Shown piece by piece: positions 45,091-56,520 of a DNA stretch of 64,000 nucleotides. The stretch comes from Erythroxylum novogranatense (taxonomy: Eukaryota > Streptophyta > Magnoliopsida > Malpighiales > Erythroxylaceae): contig CM057231.1 of NCBI GenBank assembly GCA_029891385.1, positions 62,169,103 through 62,233,102 of the forward strand, given 5' to 3'. The notes beneath the pieces were generated by a model. The model was not told the origin of the DNA. It saw nothing but the letters and a program-made list of their open reading frames with translations, and did not search any database. Every line of letters starts with the position of its first letter. The stretch's first letter is position 1. Made by a program: the position numbers and the translations under genes.

Positions 45091-46535
45091 AATTCTCCAG
45101 GAAATGAGCAGGATCCCGAGGAGCAAGCTTAAAGGCATTCACTCCAAGAGTTTCCTTTTGATTTTGTAATTGAAATGGATTTTTGTAAAACAATGCTTTA
45201 GTTGCATTTTGAGAATGATATTATATTTTGGATATTTCATGTAATTGGGCTTAAAATGCCCACTAAAGCATTGTATGAAATATTACATGATTTGATGAAG
45301 AATGAATGAATGAATGATGATTCAAAAGTAGAGTTTAAACCTTAATGTAAAATGCTTAATTGTATAACCTTTGATCTTTGAAGATGATGCATGAGATGAC
45401 ATGAATATCATATAGGTAGGTGAATGTTAGGAGTGTGGTTGCTGCCCTTGGATATAGCATTGTTGTGCAGGTTGTAGTCTTGGATTGAAGAATTGGGTTA
45501 GGAATAAAATAGGGGAAGTGCTGTCAAATTTTTCCCAAAAATTGTGCAGCAACTTCCACTTGATTTTAGAGTAGTTTAGGGGTTGAATTGGTTTAGATGG
45601 TCTTCTTGAAGAATGTAGGACATGATTAGAGCTTTCCAACAATATAAAATTTGTCCCAATTGAACTTAGGATGAAAAAGTTACGAGAGTGGGAAGGTTTC
45701 AGCCACTGTTGTTAGTCATGAAATTTTTGCAGCAACTTTGCAAGGATTTTTCACCCAATTAGAGACTGATTTGGTTTCTGTTTTCTTCATGAAAAATGTA
45801 GATTATCTTTTTATCTTTAAATTGAGGTATGATTTACAGATATTGGATTTAGAAATAAAAAGTTATGTGGTTGGGAGTGTTGACAGCTACTGTTCATACT
45901 GCAGAAACACTGTTCCATTGGTTTTACATTCTAGCTGAAACTTCCAGTAGGTTTTTACCTCTCCTAATGACTGATCTGGCTTTTACTCCCTTCATAAGAA
46001 TTGTAGATTACCTTTTTACCTTTCCAATGAGGTATAGTATGCAATGTTCGGAGTAAGGAGTAAGAAGTTATGGTCATTGGAAGATTACTGTCACTATTCC
46101 CAAATACTGTTCATGTAGTCATTTGAGGCAGCCCCTTCATGCGTGGTTTTGTCCCTCTTAATGATATAATTGAGTCTTGTTTCCTTCATAAAATAGGTAG
46201 AGGGTCTTTTTATCTTTTCAGGGAGGTATGAATTGTCCGAATCGGAGTTAAGAGCAAAAAGTTATGAGGGTCGGAAATTGGCATTTCACTATTCATTTGG
46301 CTAATTTTTATAACGACATAAGATTTCATATCAGCTTAGGAATTGGATTTTAAATTTTGGATCCTAAGAAGATTATTTTAAATTGGAGGTTAATTACGAT
46401 GAATCTTACAAATTTTTGCACGGAGGGCTTTCATTGAATTTAAACTTGTATATAGGTATGATGGTTTAGGATTAAGTAGTTGGATTCCAGCAACGGGATC
46501 CGACATCAGTTGGGCTCTGGAAACGGGGTCCAACA

Positions 46536-46557
46536 TCTGTGGTATCAGAGCGAAACC
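46536..46557 (+). promoter_or_regulatory. Primer-binding site of element I
   Basis: TCTG then TGGTATCAGAGCG follow the LTR end. It is an intact iMet match. Confidence 0.85.
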
Positions 46558-46778
46558 GGGTTTAGGGTTTCCTAGGAACCTTAGTGGGATTGTCTAAGGG
46601 TCAAGTCATCATGCATTTTCCTACATGAATTATATGAATTATGTGCATTGTTTTAAATGCATGGCATGCAACATTGCTTTCAAATGAGTGAATTGACCTG
46701 TTTTAAATTGATTTACATGAATTGAACTTGTTTTATGTGAACTAAAGATTTTCACTGAATTTTTAAATTGAAGGAGTA
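46558..46778 (+). other. Leader of element I
   Basis: 220 bp of AT-rich untranslated sequence between the primer-binding site and the gag start codon. Confidence 0.7.
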
Positions 46779-48060
46779 ATGCCGCCTCGAAAGAGAACTC
46801 GAGGAGCTCAATCTCGCCCAGCCTCTCGTGCGAAGCACGGATGAGTCGATGTTCCGCAGGATGCGAGGACCTTCCTGTCTCCGACTCGATGCACCAGCGT
46901 GCAACACGAGGCGCCCGCCGCCTCCTCCTCAAGTGAATCCCATGGATCCCCAATTCTTCGGGCATTCGCCAAAGCTTTCACTTATGCCATGGGTCAAGGA
47001 AGGCGGACTCAGTGCCGCTCCAGAGAGGAACGGCCGGATGATAAGCTCCTAAGTATGGGCGATCGACTTCAGCGGGACTACCAATCCCGAGGAAGCAGAA
47101 GCATGGCTGAAGAGGACCGAGAGGGTCCTGAATCAGATGAAGTGCACTGATGAAGAGAAGCTCGACTATGCAGTTAGCTTATCGCAGGGGATGCATCAGA
47201 CTTTGGTGGGAGTCGCGCCCATGATCGGGAGGTACCTCCGGTGCTGACATGGAGGGAATTCCTAGAGGCCTTTCGGAGGAAATATTTCTCAATGGTCTAC
47301 ATGCAGGATAAGGCCGAAATTTCTGAATCTCGCTCGAGAGGAGTTGAGTGTGGCGAGTATGAGTTGAAGTTTACCCACTGTCACGATGCGCCAATATCGT
47401 GGCAATCAAGAAGACAAATGCCTAAGTTTGAGGTGGATTGCACCTAGGAATCAGGGAAAGGTGGTGATCCATAACTTCCGTGATTACCAGCAGCTGGTGG
47501 ATGCTGCTCTTCAGGCAGAGAAATTTGAGAGCATCAGGGCTGAAGTAACTAAGAAGAGGAAGAATAGAGAGCAGTTCTCCAAGAAGGGCATGAGTGCTCC
47601 AGCGCCTGTGAGGAGCACTAGAACTCAGTATACTCAGAGTGTGGTGGGCAGTAGTGTTCCTGCTCAGAGTAAGCAGCCTAGGGCTATGTCAGGGCAAGCT
47701 TCCAGTGTGGCAAGTCCAGGGTGGACAGGTAGGGGTAACTTCACAAATCCCCAATGTGATCAGTGTGGGAGATTTCACAAGGGGGAATGTCTGCTGAAGA
47801 TAGGAGCATGTTTTGGCTGTGGCCAAAGGGGGCACAGGATCAAGGATTGTCCCCAGACAGTCAGGCAGGAAGGGTCTCAGTCTCAGGCCCCAAGAAGAGC
47901 AGAAACAGTGGCATCTCGGCCAGTGCATAATGTGGGCAGTTCAGGAACTGCAAGGAAGACATATCCGGCAGGGAGACCTAGAGGACAGAGTCAGGCACCA
48001 GCGAGAGTCTTTGCCATGACCAGGGAAGAAGCTGCAGTCGCTCCGGAAGTAATGACGGTA
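46779..48060 (+). pseudogene. Gypsy gag of element I (frameshifted)
   Basis: It begins MPPRKRTRGAQSRPAS at 46779, a typical chromovirus gag start, and the frame breaks within 25 codons. Retrotransposon-gag signatures appear in separate frames: LTWREFLEAFRRKYFS (near 47243), then EYELKFTH. After a further shift a long frame (47386-48099) carries VVIHNFRDYQQLVDAA and a CX2CX4HX4C zinc knuckle, CFGCGQRGHRIKDC (47808-47850). The knuckle binds element RNA during packaging. At least four frame disruptions are present. Confidence 0.85.
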
Positions 48061-48605
48061 TGGCTATGCTATTTGACTCTCTGTTTATGTGTTAATTGAT
48101 CTGGCTCTACGATTCGTTTGTATCTGCAAGTATGAATATGCATCTAGTATGTCCCGAGGTTATGAATAACTTTCTGGTTGTTAGTACTCCTTTAGGGAGT
48201 AAGGTGGTGATTAGTATGATCTATAAGAATTGTGAGCTCTGTATTGACAGTGCTAGACTGGTAGTAGATCTATTACCTCTAGACCTTCAAGGATTGGATG
48301 TTATATTAGAAATGGATGTCATGGAGAGGTACAAGGCGAAGCTAGACTGTAGTTTGAAAGAAGTAGAGTTTGATCTGGGCAGTGATCAAAAAGTGGTCTT
48401 CAAGGGGGATAGGAAGCTGCCAGTGCCGAGGATCATTTCAGCTCTGTTAGCTGACAGTATGATGAGCCAAGGGTGTGAGGCCTTCTTGGCGCATATAGTG
48501 GATCCAGAAGTGAATTTGGGCAGATTAGAAGATTACCAGGTTGTAAGGGAGTTTCCTGATGTATTCCCAGAGGAATTACGGGGTTGCCGCGGTGAGGGAA
48601 ATTGA
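48061..48605 (+). pseudogene. Gypsy aspartic protease region of element I
   Basis: The catalytic region near 48090-48130 keeps an LID-like aspartate codon, but the triplet context (D-S/T-G) is split by indels. The downstream frame (48096-48605) reads protease strands and flap-like sequence (LLPLDLQGLDVILEMDVM) and ends with VVREFPDVFPEELRG, the standard link into reverse transcriptase. This protease cleaves the polyprotein into mature gag and pol. Confidence 0.8.
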
Positions 48606-49860
48606 GTTGAAATTGACTTGATTCCTAACCGCGCCAATCTCCATACCACCCTATAGAATGGCTCCAGTTGAATTAAGAGAACTCAAGGAGCAATTGCAGG
48701 AATTGTTAGAAAGCGGTTCATCAGGTAGAGTTCTTCACCTTGGGGAGCTCCCATCTGCTTGTTAGGAAGAAGGATGGAGCGTGGAGAATGTGTATAGACT
48801 ACGTGAAGCTCGATAAGATGACGATTGAACAAATATCCTCTGCCGAGGATAGATGATTTATTCGATCAGCTTGCGGGAGCAAGCGTCTTTTCAAGATTGA
48901 CTTAAGATCGGGATATCATCAACTCGAATCGAAGTCTCGATGTAAGTAAGACAGACTTCGGGACCGTTCACGGGCACTATGAATTCAGTGGTCATGCCCT
49001 TCGGATTGACCAATGCTCCAGCTGCCTTCATGGATCTGATGAACCGGATGTTTAATGAATTCTTAGATCAGTTTGTCATTGTGTTCATTGATGACATTCT
49101 GGTCTATTCTAAGGATGAAGGAGAGCATGAACAGCATCTCAGAATAGTACTGCAGAGACTGAGAGAACAGGAGTTGTATGCCAAATTCAGCAAGTGTGAA
49201 TTTTGGCTGCATGAAGTAGTTTTCCTTGGACATGTGATTTCCAGCAAAGGGATTCATGTTGACCCAAGAAAAGTAGAAGCAGTAGTGAATTGGCAAGAGC
49301 CTAAGACAGTGAAAGAGGTAAGAAGCTTCCTAGGGTTGGCAGGCTATTACAGGAGATTCGTCGAAGGATTCTCAATAATAGCTGCCCCTATGACTAAACT
49401 GTTAAGAAAGAATCAGCGGTTCATATGGAGTGAGGAATGTCAGAAGAGCTTTGAGGAGCTCAAGAACAGATTGACAAGTGCTCCAGTATTGGTTTTTCCC
49501 AATGAAGATCAGGGGTATACAGTATATAGTGATGCTTCGAGAAGAGGCTTAGGCTGTGTTTTAATGCAGAATGACAAAGTGATAGCTTATGCTTCATGCG
49601 ATTGAAGTCATCTGAGTTGAATTATCCAACTCATGATCTGGAATTGGCAGCAGTGATTTTTGCCTTAAAGATATGGAGACACTATTTGTATGGGATTCAG
49701 ACTAGAATTTTCACGGACCACAAAAGCCTTAAATACATTATGAGTCAGAAAGAGTTGAACTTGAGGCGAGACGATGGTTGGAGTTGCTCAAGGACTATGA
49801 CACGATGATAGAGTATCATCCGCAAAGAGAATGTAATGCGAGATGCCTTGAGCGAAAAGT
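48606..49860 (+). pseudogene. Gypsy reverse transcriptase and RNase H of element I
   Basis: The first third (48606-48978) is frame-broken but recognisable by MAPVELRELKEQL and RMCIDYVKLDKM. The frame 48979-49605 contains the catalytic [10 protein letters not shown] (FIDD at 49084-49095), then [16 protein letters not shown], the reverse transcriptase connection, and RNase H with [17 protein letters not shown] shift at about 49600 moves into 49596-49808, with [10 protein letters not shown]. The domain order and motif set are those of Ty3/gypsy. Confidence 0.9.
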
Positions 49861-50099
49861 CATCCATAGCTTATGTGCAATCGGTTTACTTGCCTCTGTT
49901 GGAGCAGATGGCCAAGTTGAAGATCGATTCTGACGGGATGAGTCGATGGTATTCTTGCTCAATTCGTGGTGAGACCTATCCTCGTGGAGAAGGTCAAGGA
50001 GTTGCAGGGCGAGATATCTGAAATTAAGTAAGTGAGAGATGAAATTCAACATGGCAAGCGATCGAAAGTGCAAGTGAGGGATGATGGATTATGATGGTC

Positions 50100-50851
50100 G
50101 AAACAGGTTATGTATTCCAATGATAAGACGATTAAGGATGAGATCATGGATGAGGCACACAATGCGCCTTATTCCATGCATCCAGCAGCATTCGAATGTC
50201 TGAGATCTGAAGGAACATTTCGGTGGAAAGGTATGAAGAAAGATGTAGTGAATATGTGAGCGGATGTCTAATGTGTCAAAGTCAAGGTGAACACGTGCAC
50301 CTTCGAGCATGTTGCAGCCATTGTCCATTCCTGAATGGAAGTGGCAAAGGATCACGATGGATTTTCTGATGGGTTTGCCTAGAACCAGCAAGAAGCATGA
50401 TGCCATTTGGGTTATAGTTGATCGGTTGATCAAGTCAGCCCATTTTCTGGCAATCAAGCAAACAGATTCATTGCAAGTTTTGGCCAGGAAGTATATTGAT
50501 GAAGTGGTAAGATTGCATGGAATTCCGGATTCCATAGTATCCGACAGGGATCCACGATTCACCTCGAGATTTTGGGGAAGTCTGCAGCAAGCATTAGGAA
50601 CTAAGCTGAATTTCAGTACGACGTTTCATCCTCAGACGGATGGTCAGTCTGAGAGGACAATCCAGACTCTAGAGGGGATGCTTAGAGCATGTGTCATGGA
50701 CTTCAGAGGAGCATGGGATGATCATTTGTCGTTGGTCGAATTTGCCTATAACAATTGCACTATTCGAGCATCTGATGGCTCCTTATGAAGCCCTTTATGG
50801 CGAAAGATCTGGACTCCGATATGTTGGGATGAGGAAGGTGAGAGGAAGCTA
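50100..50851 (+). pseudogene. Gypsy integrase core of element I
   Basis: A zinc-finger remnant (cysteines near 50262-50275) precedes an open frame 50309-50788. In it are [15 protein letters not shown] (first aspartate), [15 protein letters not shown] (second aspartate) and [17 protein letters not shown] (glutamate). The DDE triad is complete in one frame. Frames break again at about 50760, where FAYNN continues in another frame. Confidence 0.9.
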
Positions 50852-51424
50852 GTGGGACCAGAGTTGGTCCAGATGACAGTTGAGAAAGTGGATGTGATTA
50901 AACAGCGACTTAAGGCAGCCCAGGACATAATGAAAAGCTATGCCGATGCTAACAGAAAAGAAATGGAGTATGCAGTGGGTGACAAGGTGTTCCTCAAGAC
51001 GTCTCCATGGAAGGGAGTTATGAGATTCGGGAAGAAGGGGAAGTTAAGTCCTCACTATGTGGGTCCGTATGAAGTTCTAGAGAGGATTGGGCCGTTGGCC
51101 TACAGACTGGCATTGCCGCCAGAATTGTCACAGATTCATGATGTATTCCATGTCTCGATGCTGAGAGGGTACAGATCAGTTCCTTCTCACATCATTCAGA
51201 CCTCAAAAGTTCAGCTGAACGATGATTTAAGCTATGAAGAGATGCCTGTGGCAATTCTGGATAGCAAGGATAAGATCCTCAGGAACAAGACAATCAAGCT
51301 AGTCAAAGTCCTGTGGAGGAATCATGCAGATGAAGAGGCGACGTGGGAGCCTCAGGATGCAATGCAGAGCAGATGCCACCTCTTCAATGAACCAGGTAAG
51401 AATTTCGAGGACGAAATTTCTTAA
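50852..51424 (+). pseudogene. Integrase C-terminus with chromodomain, element I
   Basis: The frame of 190 codons begins near GPELVQMTVEKVDVIKQRL and includes YAVGDKVFLKTSPWKGVMRF, the integrase C-terminal (GPY/F-type) region with GPYEVLERIGPLAYRL. At the end KLVKVLWRNHADEEATWEPQ is a chromodomain. Chromodomains direct chromoviruses to marked chromatin. The combination with a 3-kb LTR suggests the Tekay/Del group of chromoviruses. The frame runs to the polypurine tract. Confidence 0.88.
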
Positions 51425-51436
51425 GGGGGGGAGAAA
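51423..51436 (+). promoter_or_regulatory. Polypurine tract of element I
   Basis: AAGGGGGGGAGAAA lies immediately upstream of the 3' LTR start at 51437, following the polyprotein tail. Confidence 0.9.
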
Positions 51437-53695
51437 TGTTAGCCCCAAAATTTTATTTTATTTTATTTTTATTTTATTTTATTTTATTTATTTTTTTTAG
51501 CATGATTAAAGGAGGTTAAAGCTTTCATTATTAAGTAAATTAGCATTGATTAAATTAGGTAGCATGAATTAAAAAGGAATTAATGAGTTAGGTGAAGAAT
51601 TAATGGAAGTAAATATGTTAGTTGGTTAGTTAGATTAAAATTTAATGAAATGGGCTTTAAATGAGGTAGGAAGGAGAAGAGCATAAATTGGGCTTTAAAT
51701 GAGTTAGTGGGCTTTGAGTAGTGTAGGGAATTAAAAGAAGAAAGGAAGATAAGAGAAGAGGAAATGAAGATGGGCTTTGGGCTTGGGCTTAGTTTTTTAA
51801 GTGAGGAGTATAAAAGGATGAAGAAAGGAGTAAGTTGTAGGTTAAAGAAAGGAAGAAACGAAAATAGAAGGAGAGGGAGAGGTGAGTGTCGTATGGCATA
51901 AGGAGAAAGAAGAAGAAGATAGTTAGGTCTTCATTTTCCAAGAGTTTGAAGAAGAGTTGGAAGAAAGTCAAAGAGATAAAAAGGTGGAGAATACTTCAAG
52001 CTTCAATTTAAACCAAGTTAGCACTTGTGTTGGTGGAGATTTAAGGTAAGCCTTGAGTTAAGGTTTAAGTTCTTGGTTGGGTTTTTGGTTAGAAAGAGTA
52101 GAAATGGAATGGGTATTGTGATTCCACCATTGATTTCATAAAGGATGTATTGTGGTTTCTCAATTGAAGTTGAGTTGACTTTGGGTTATTTGATTTTCAT
52201 GAAGTTGACCAAAGGAGAGAAAGAAGAGAAGAAGGAGAAGGAGAAGAGTATCATTGAACCAAGAATTGTCAAGTGAAAGAGGTGGGTTACACCTTTACTT
52301 TTATGTTTTGAGCATTTAATGTAAATTCAATAAATGATATTCATGATATTTATTGCTTGTGTTGTTGATATTGATGATTGCATTGAACGTTATTATGGTT
52401 GTTGAAAACCATAAATGAATGATATGAATGCTATAGTTGTGGTTGTTGGATAATTGTACGTGTTATGGTATGTGATTATAAATGTTGAAATGATGATTGG
52501 AAATGCTTGGAATTGTTGAGTTGAGAATGTATGAATGATGAGTTATATGTGAATGAAAATAATGCATGTTGATGATTGGATGATGTTTGAGTTGGTTGAG
52601 AAACTAACTTGCATGAACATGATGAAAAAGGGATATAAATGAAATAGCTTAAATGAGCATGAATGTGCAATATGAATTATGCATGAATTATAATGATATG
52701 AAATATGATGAAAAGATGATTTTTAAGAAACAATGAATTGGACAAGAACAGTCCAATTTTATGATGATGCATGATTAATATGTTAAGTGGGTAAGGTATA
52801 GTCCTCAAGATATGTCACGTGCACGCTGACCAAGAAGCCTTCGCCCTGCCTGATTGTGGCATAGGATGATCTAACATATTGGACTCCTCAAGAATTGCCC
52901 ATGTGACCTCATTAAATGGGATCACATGGTTGCCAAGAATAAGGACTTACCGAGCCAATTATGTGTTTTACATGAATCTATATGAAAGTGGAAGGTTGTT
53001 AAATGATTGAAGAATTATGAATGTTTGATGATTGATGAATAAGTGAATTATGATAAATTATGATGATAATATGCATGGTTGATTGGTTTACTAATGTGTG
53101 TATTATGATTTTGTGAGGAATTGTTAAATGCATGGATAAGTGAATGAACATGCTTATGATATAAACATAAATGTGTTACCCACGGAGCGCAAGCTCACCC
53201 CCCTCAATTCTCCAGGAAATGAACAGGATCCCGAGGAGCAAGCTTAAAGGCATTCACTCCAAGAGTTTCCTTTTGATTTTGTAATTGAAATGGATTTTTG
53301 TAAAACAATGCTTTAGTTGCATTTTGAGAATGATATTATATTTTGATATTTCATGTAATTGGGCTTAAAATGCCCACTAAAGCATTGTATGAAATATTAC
53401 ATGATTTGATGAAGAATGAATGAATGAATGATGATTCAAAAGTAGAGTTTAAACCTTAATGTAAAATGCTTAATTGTATAACCTTTGATCTTTGAAGATG
53501 ATGCATGAGATGACATGAATATCATATAGGTAGGTGAATGTTAGGAGTGTGGTTGCTGCCCTTGGATATAGCATTGTTGGCAGGTTGTAGTCTTGGATTG
53601 AAGAATTGGGTTAGGATAAAATAGGAAGTGCTGTCAAATTTTCCCAAAATTGTGCAGCAACTTCCACTTGAATTTAAAGTAGCTTAGGGTTGAAT
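51437..53695 (+). repeat. 3' LTR of element I (truncated)
   Basis: Near-identical to 43329-45592: same TATA box (51809), same hairpin motif (53185-53196), same order of all strings. Homology stops at GGGTTGAATTTGTT, and SINE-like sequence follows. The last 0.95 kb of the LTR, including the four modules, is missing here. Confidence 0.9.
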
Positions 53696-54335
53696 TTGTT
53701 GGGTCCGGGAGACAGCCCACCATAAGCCCATGCACCTGTGGTCCAGGGAGACAGCCCACCATAAGCCCTGCAACCCCATAAATTGGTATTGTCCTCTGGT
53801 CTTCCTGGGAATCGATCCCCGACCTCAAGGTTTATAGCTTCCATATGCTCGCCTACCATTTGGCTAAGTACTTTTTATGTTGGGTCAGAAAGCAAGTTCA
53901 TGACAGTCAGAGGCAGTTTCACCATAAGCCCAAGAACCTATAATTGTATTGTCTCTTGGTGAATCCCGACCTCGAGTTTATAGCTTCACATGCCTCGCTC
54001 TTACCATTTGGCTATGGTAAGAGCGAGCATGTGAAGCTATAAAACCTCGAGATCGGGGATCGATTCTGTGGGAAGACCAAAGAGGACAATACCAATTTAT
54101 GGGGGTTGGGCTTATGGCCGGGCCTGCTCCTGTAAAGGCGCTTTTTATAAAGTCGTCTTTAGCTCTGCTCTCCCAGTTCACTGACCTCAGGTTTCATGGG
54201 GATGCCGCAACCATCTTACCATTTGGCTAACTTAGCCAAATGGTAAGAGGCTGGAAGCTATAAACCTCGAGGTCTCGATTCCTGTGGAAGACCAAATAAA
54301 ATTGTTAGGGCTTATGGTCGGGCCTGCTCTCCTGA
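53696..54335. repeat. tRNA-related SINE-like cluster 2 with foldback heads
   Basis: Three or four units of a second family. Tails carry GACAGCCCACCATAAGCCC. Heads carry an A box (TAGCCAAATGG) and a B box (GGATCGATTCCC) with tRNA-like order. Heads meet head-to-head in an 80-bp inverted repeat bounded by CTCGAG (53971-54051) and again at 54215-54247. Design and spacing match cluster 1 at 12111-14110, but the primary sequence differs outside the promoter boxes and a shared ATTGTCCTCT string. Confidence 0.7.
53971..54051. repeat. 80-bp inverted repeat of SINE heads
   Basis: Arms of about 35 bp run from CTCGAG through TATAGCTTCACATG to the centre CATTTGGCTATGG, and back. There is one single-base difference in length between the arms. 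It would form a strong cruciform in DNA or a hairpin in RNA. Confidence 0.85.
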
Positions 54336-55499
54336 CCCCGAACTTTAATTGGATGTCTTAATTGGATGTCGAATTATTAAACAAGGAAATTAGTGTGGTA
54401 TTTGGGTAATATTGCTAATGATGTTGGGGTTAATGTAAGAAATGAGCGTTCTCGGTGTACATGCATTATGGGTAACATCTTTATAATTGAAAAAAAAGTG
54501 AATTTGTATAGTTACTATTTATGTAACTTCTTTGAAATTTCAATAAATGAGACTTGATTTATTGGGGCTAGAAATGCCCGCAAAAGCTTGTAAGAACCTT
54601 TTATCGTGTTTTGCAAATGATTGTTCAAGTATGACTTGCATTGAATTGAAAATGTGTCATAAGTTGTGTAAATGAACTTTGTGTGATATGTGGTTGCTTT
54701 CAAAATTTATTCTAAAGTATGTATTTTGTGGCTTATGGATGATTTGAGAAATGGCTTAATGTTTGTCATAAGAATGTGTTGAATGAATTGTATATGGAGG
54801 ATTTAAGTATGGAAAGAATGAGTATTTTGTATATGTATTATGTTATAGATTAAATTGTGGAGATTGAATCGTGTTTGAAGTAGATTAGACGAAGAGTATT
54901 GTGGTAGTGAGGAAAATGTGAAATCAAGATGGAAAGAATGGATTGGTCTTGATGACTTTGAGGCTTTAAAGAGATATGTATATGTTATGAAATGTCGAGT
55001 GAATATTATGAGTTAATGAAAGTTAAAATGAATGAGATGATTAAGATGATTGAAATGGAAGTTGAAAGGTAGGAAATAAAGATTGAAAGAGTGAGAATTG
55101 GAAGAATTAGTGAAGGTGTGGAAATATGAAGAATTATGAAAGTTTGACTTTTGGGGATGAATAGTTGACTTTTGATTTAAGTGAAATATGATAAAATGAT
55201 ATTCATGAACATGTAGTGCTTGTTGAGGGCTTTCGGTAGCCATAAAGTTTGCAATTTTCGATATCGGGCTAGAAGTTATGATAGATTGAAGTTTTGATGT
55301 TGTTTAGGTGATTGAAAACCGACGATGTCTTGTAGCAAAACCAGCTGATAGGAAAAGTGGACGCTACAGAATGTAGGAGATAGAATCAGCCTTTGTAGTC
55401 TCCATGAGAGTTATATATCTAGATGTCTACTTTCTAACCGTCCAAGAATGAAGTCATTTCGACACCTATAGAGAAAGTTATGGCATTTGCGCCAAAACA

Positions 55500-56520
55500 T
55501 GTCTGATAGAAATCAGATGATGGAAAAAACCAGCTGATAGAAAAACCAGCTGATAGAAAAACCAGCTGAAGAAAAAGCAGACAATATGGACTTGATATCG
55601 ATAGATTTAGACAAAATTTCCTTCTTGAAAGTTGTAGATCTCTCTTTTATCTATGAGATAGATACCAAGTTTGCCCAATTTGGATATCGGAGTCAAAAGA
55701 TATGATCTATATAAGTGGACATGTGCTGGATAGAAAAACCAGCTGATAGAAAAACCAGCTGATAGAAAAACCAGCTGAAGAAAACACAGATGATATGGAC
55801 TTGATATCGATAGATTTAGATAAAATTTCCTTCTTGAAAGTTGTAGATCTCTCTTTTCTCTATGAGATAGATACCAAGTTTGCCCAATTTGGATATCGGA
55901 GTCAAAAGATATGATCTATATAAGTGGACATGTGCTGGATAGAAAAACCAGCTGAAGCAAAAGCAGACGATATGGACTTGATATCGATAGATTTAGACAA
56001 AATTGCCTTCTTGAAAGTTGTAGATCTCTCTTTTCTCTATGAGATAGATACCAAGTTTGCCCAATTTGGATATCGGAGTCAAAATATATGATCTATATAA
56101 GTGGACATGTGCTGGATAGAAAAACCAGTGATAGAAAAACCGGTGATAGGAAAACCGGAAGATGCAAAATCAGACGAAAGATTAATTGAGATATTTGACC
56201 CTTTTAGAGACTGAATTTGGATTTAAGTTCTTCATGAACATTGTAGATCAGTCTTTTCTCTATGAAATAGACATCAATTTTGTCCAATTTGGAGTTCGGA
56301 GTTAAAAGTTATAAGCGTTTGAAGTTTGGAGGAAAATCACCGATGAAAATCACCGATGCAAAAATCAGTGATGGAAATCAGCTGATCCAAAATCAGCTGA
56401 TGGAAAAGTCAGACGAAGGAAATCAGGCGATGAACAGTAAATCAGACGATAGAAAATCAGGCGATGAACAGTAAATCGAGGCGATAGAAAATCGATGATG
56501 AGCGATAAAAGCGTGATGGA
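55500..56520. repeat. Tandem repeats within element II LTR
   Basis: Larger units start GATATGGACTTGATATCG (about 55586, 55793, 55967). Each contains GTTGTAGATCTCTC, CCCAATTTGGATATCGGAGT and a variable number of AAAAACCAGCTGATAG minirepeats. A diverged unit at 56190-56320 has the same order. A short-unit CAGACGA/ATCAGCTGATG array follows. Confidence 0.9.

Larger units (their letters stand above)
43329..46535 (+). repeat. 5' LTR of Ty3/gypsy element I
   Basis: 3.2 kb from TGTTAGCCCCAAAATTTT to GGGGTCCAACA. It aligns almost perfectly with 51437-53695 over its first 2.26 kb. It holds a T-rich start, a TATA box at 43701-43709, the TTACCCA-hairpin-CACCCCCC motif at 45061-45090, and four diverged copies of a GTAGATTA...AAAGTTATG module (45616, 45800, 46003, 46197). 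A minus-strand 129-codon frame (43474-43863) is a shadow of AG-rich DNA. Confidence 0.92.

Noticed and set aside
46639..46965. 108-codon Arg-rich minus-strand frame
   Set aside because: Antisense to the gag start of element I; no independent support.
50089..50562. 157-codon minus-strand frame
   Set aside because: Antisense to the integrase core, whose sense frame carries the full DDE motif set.
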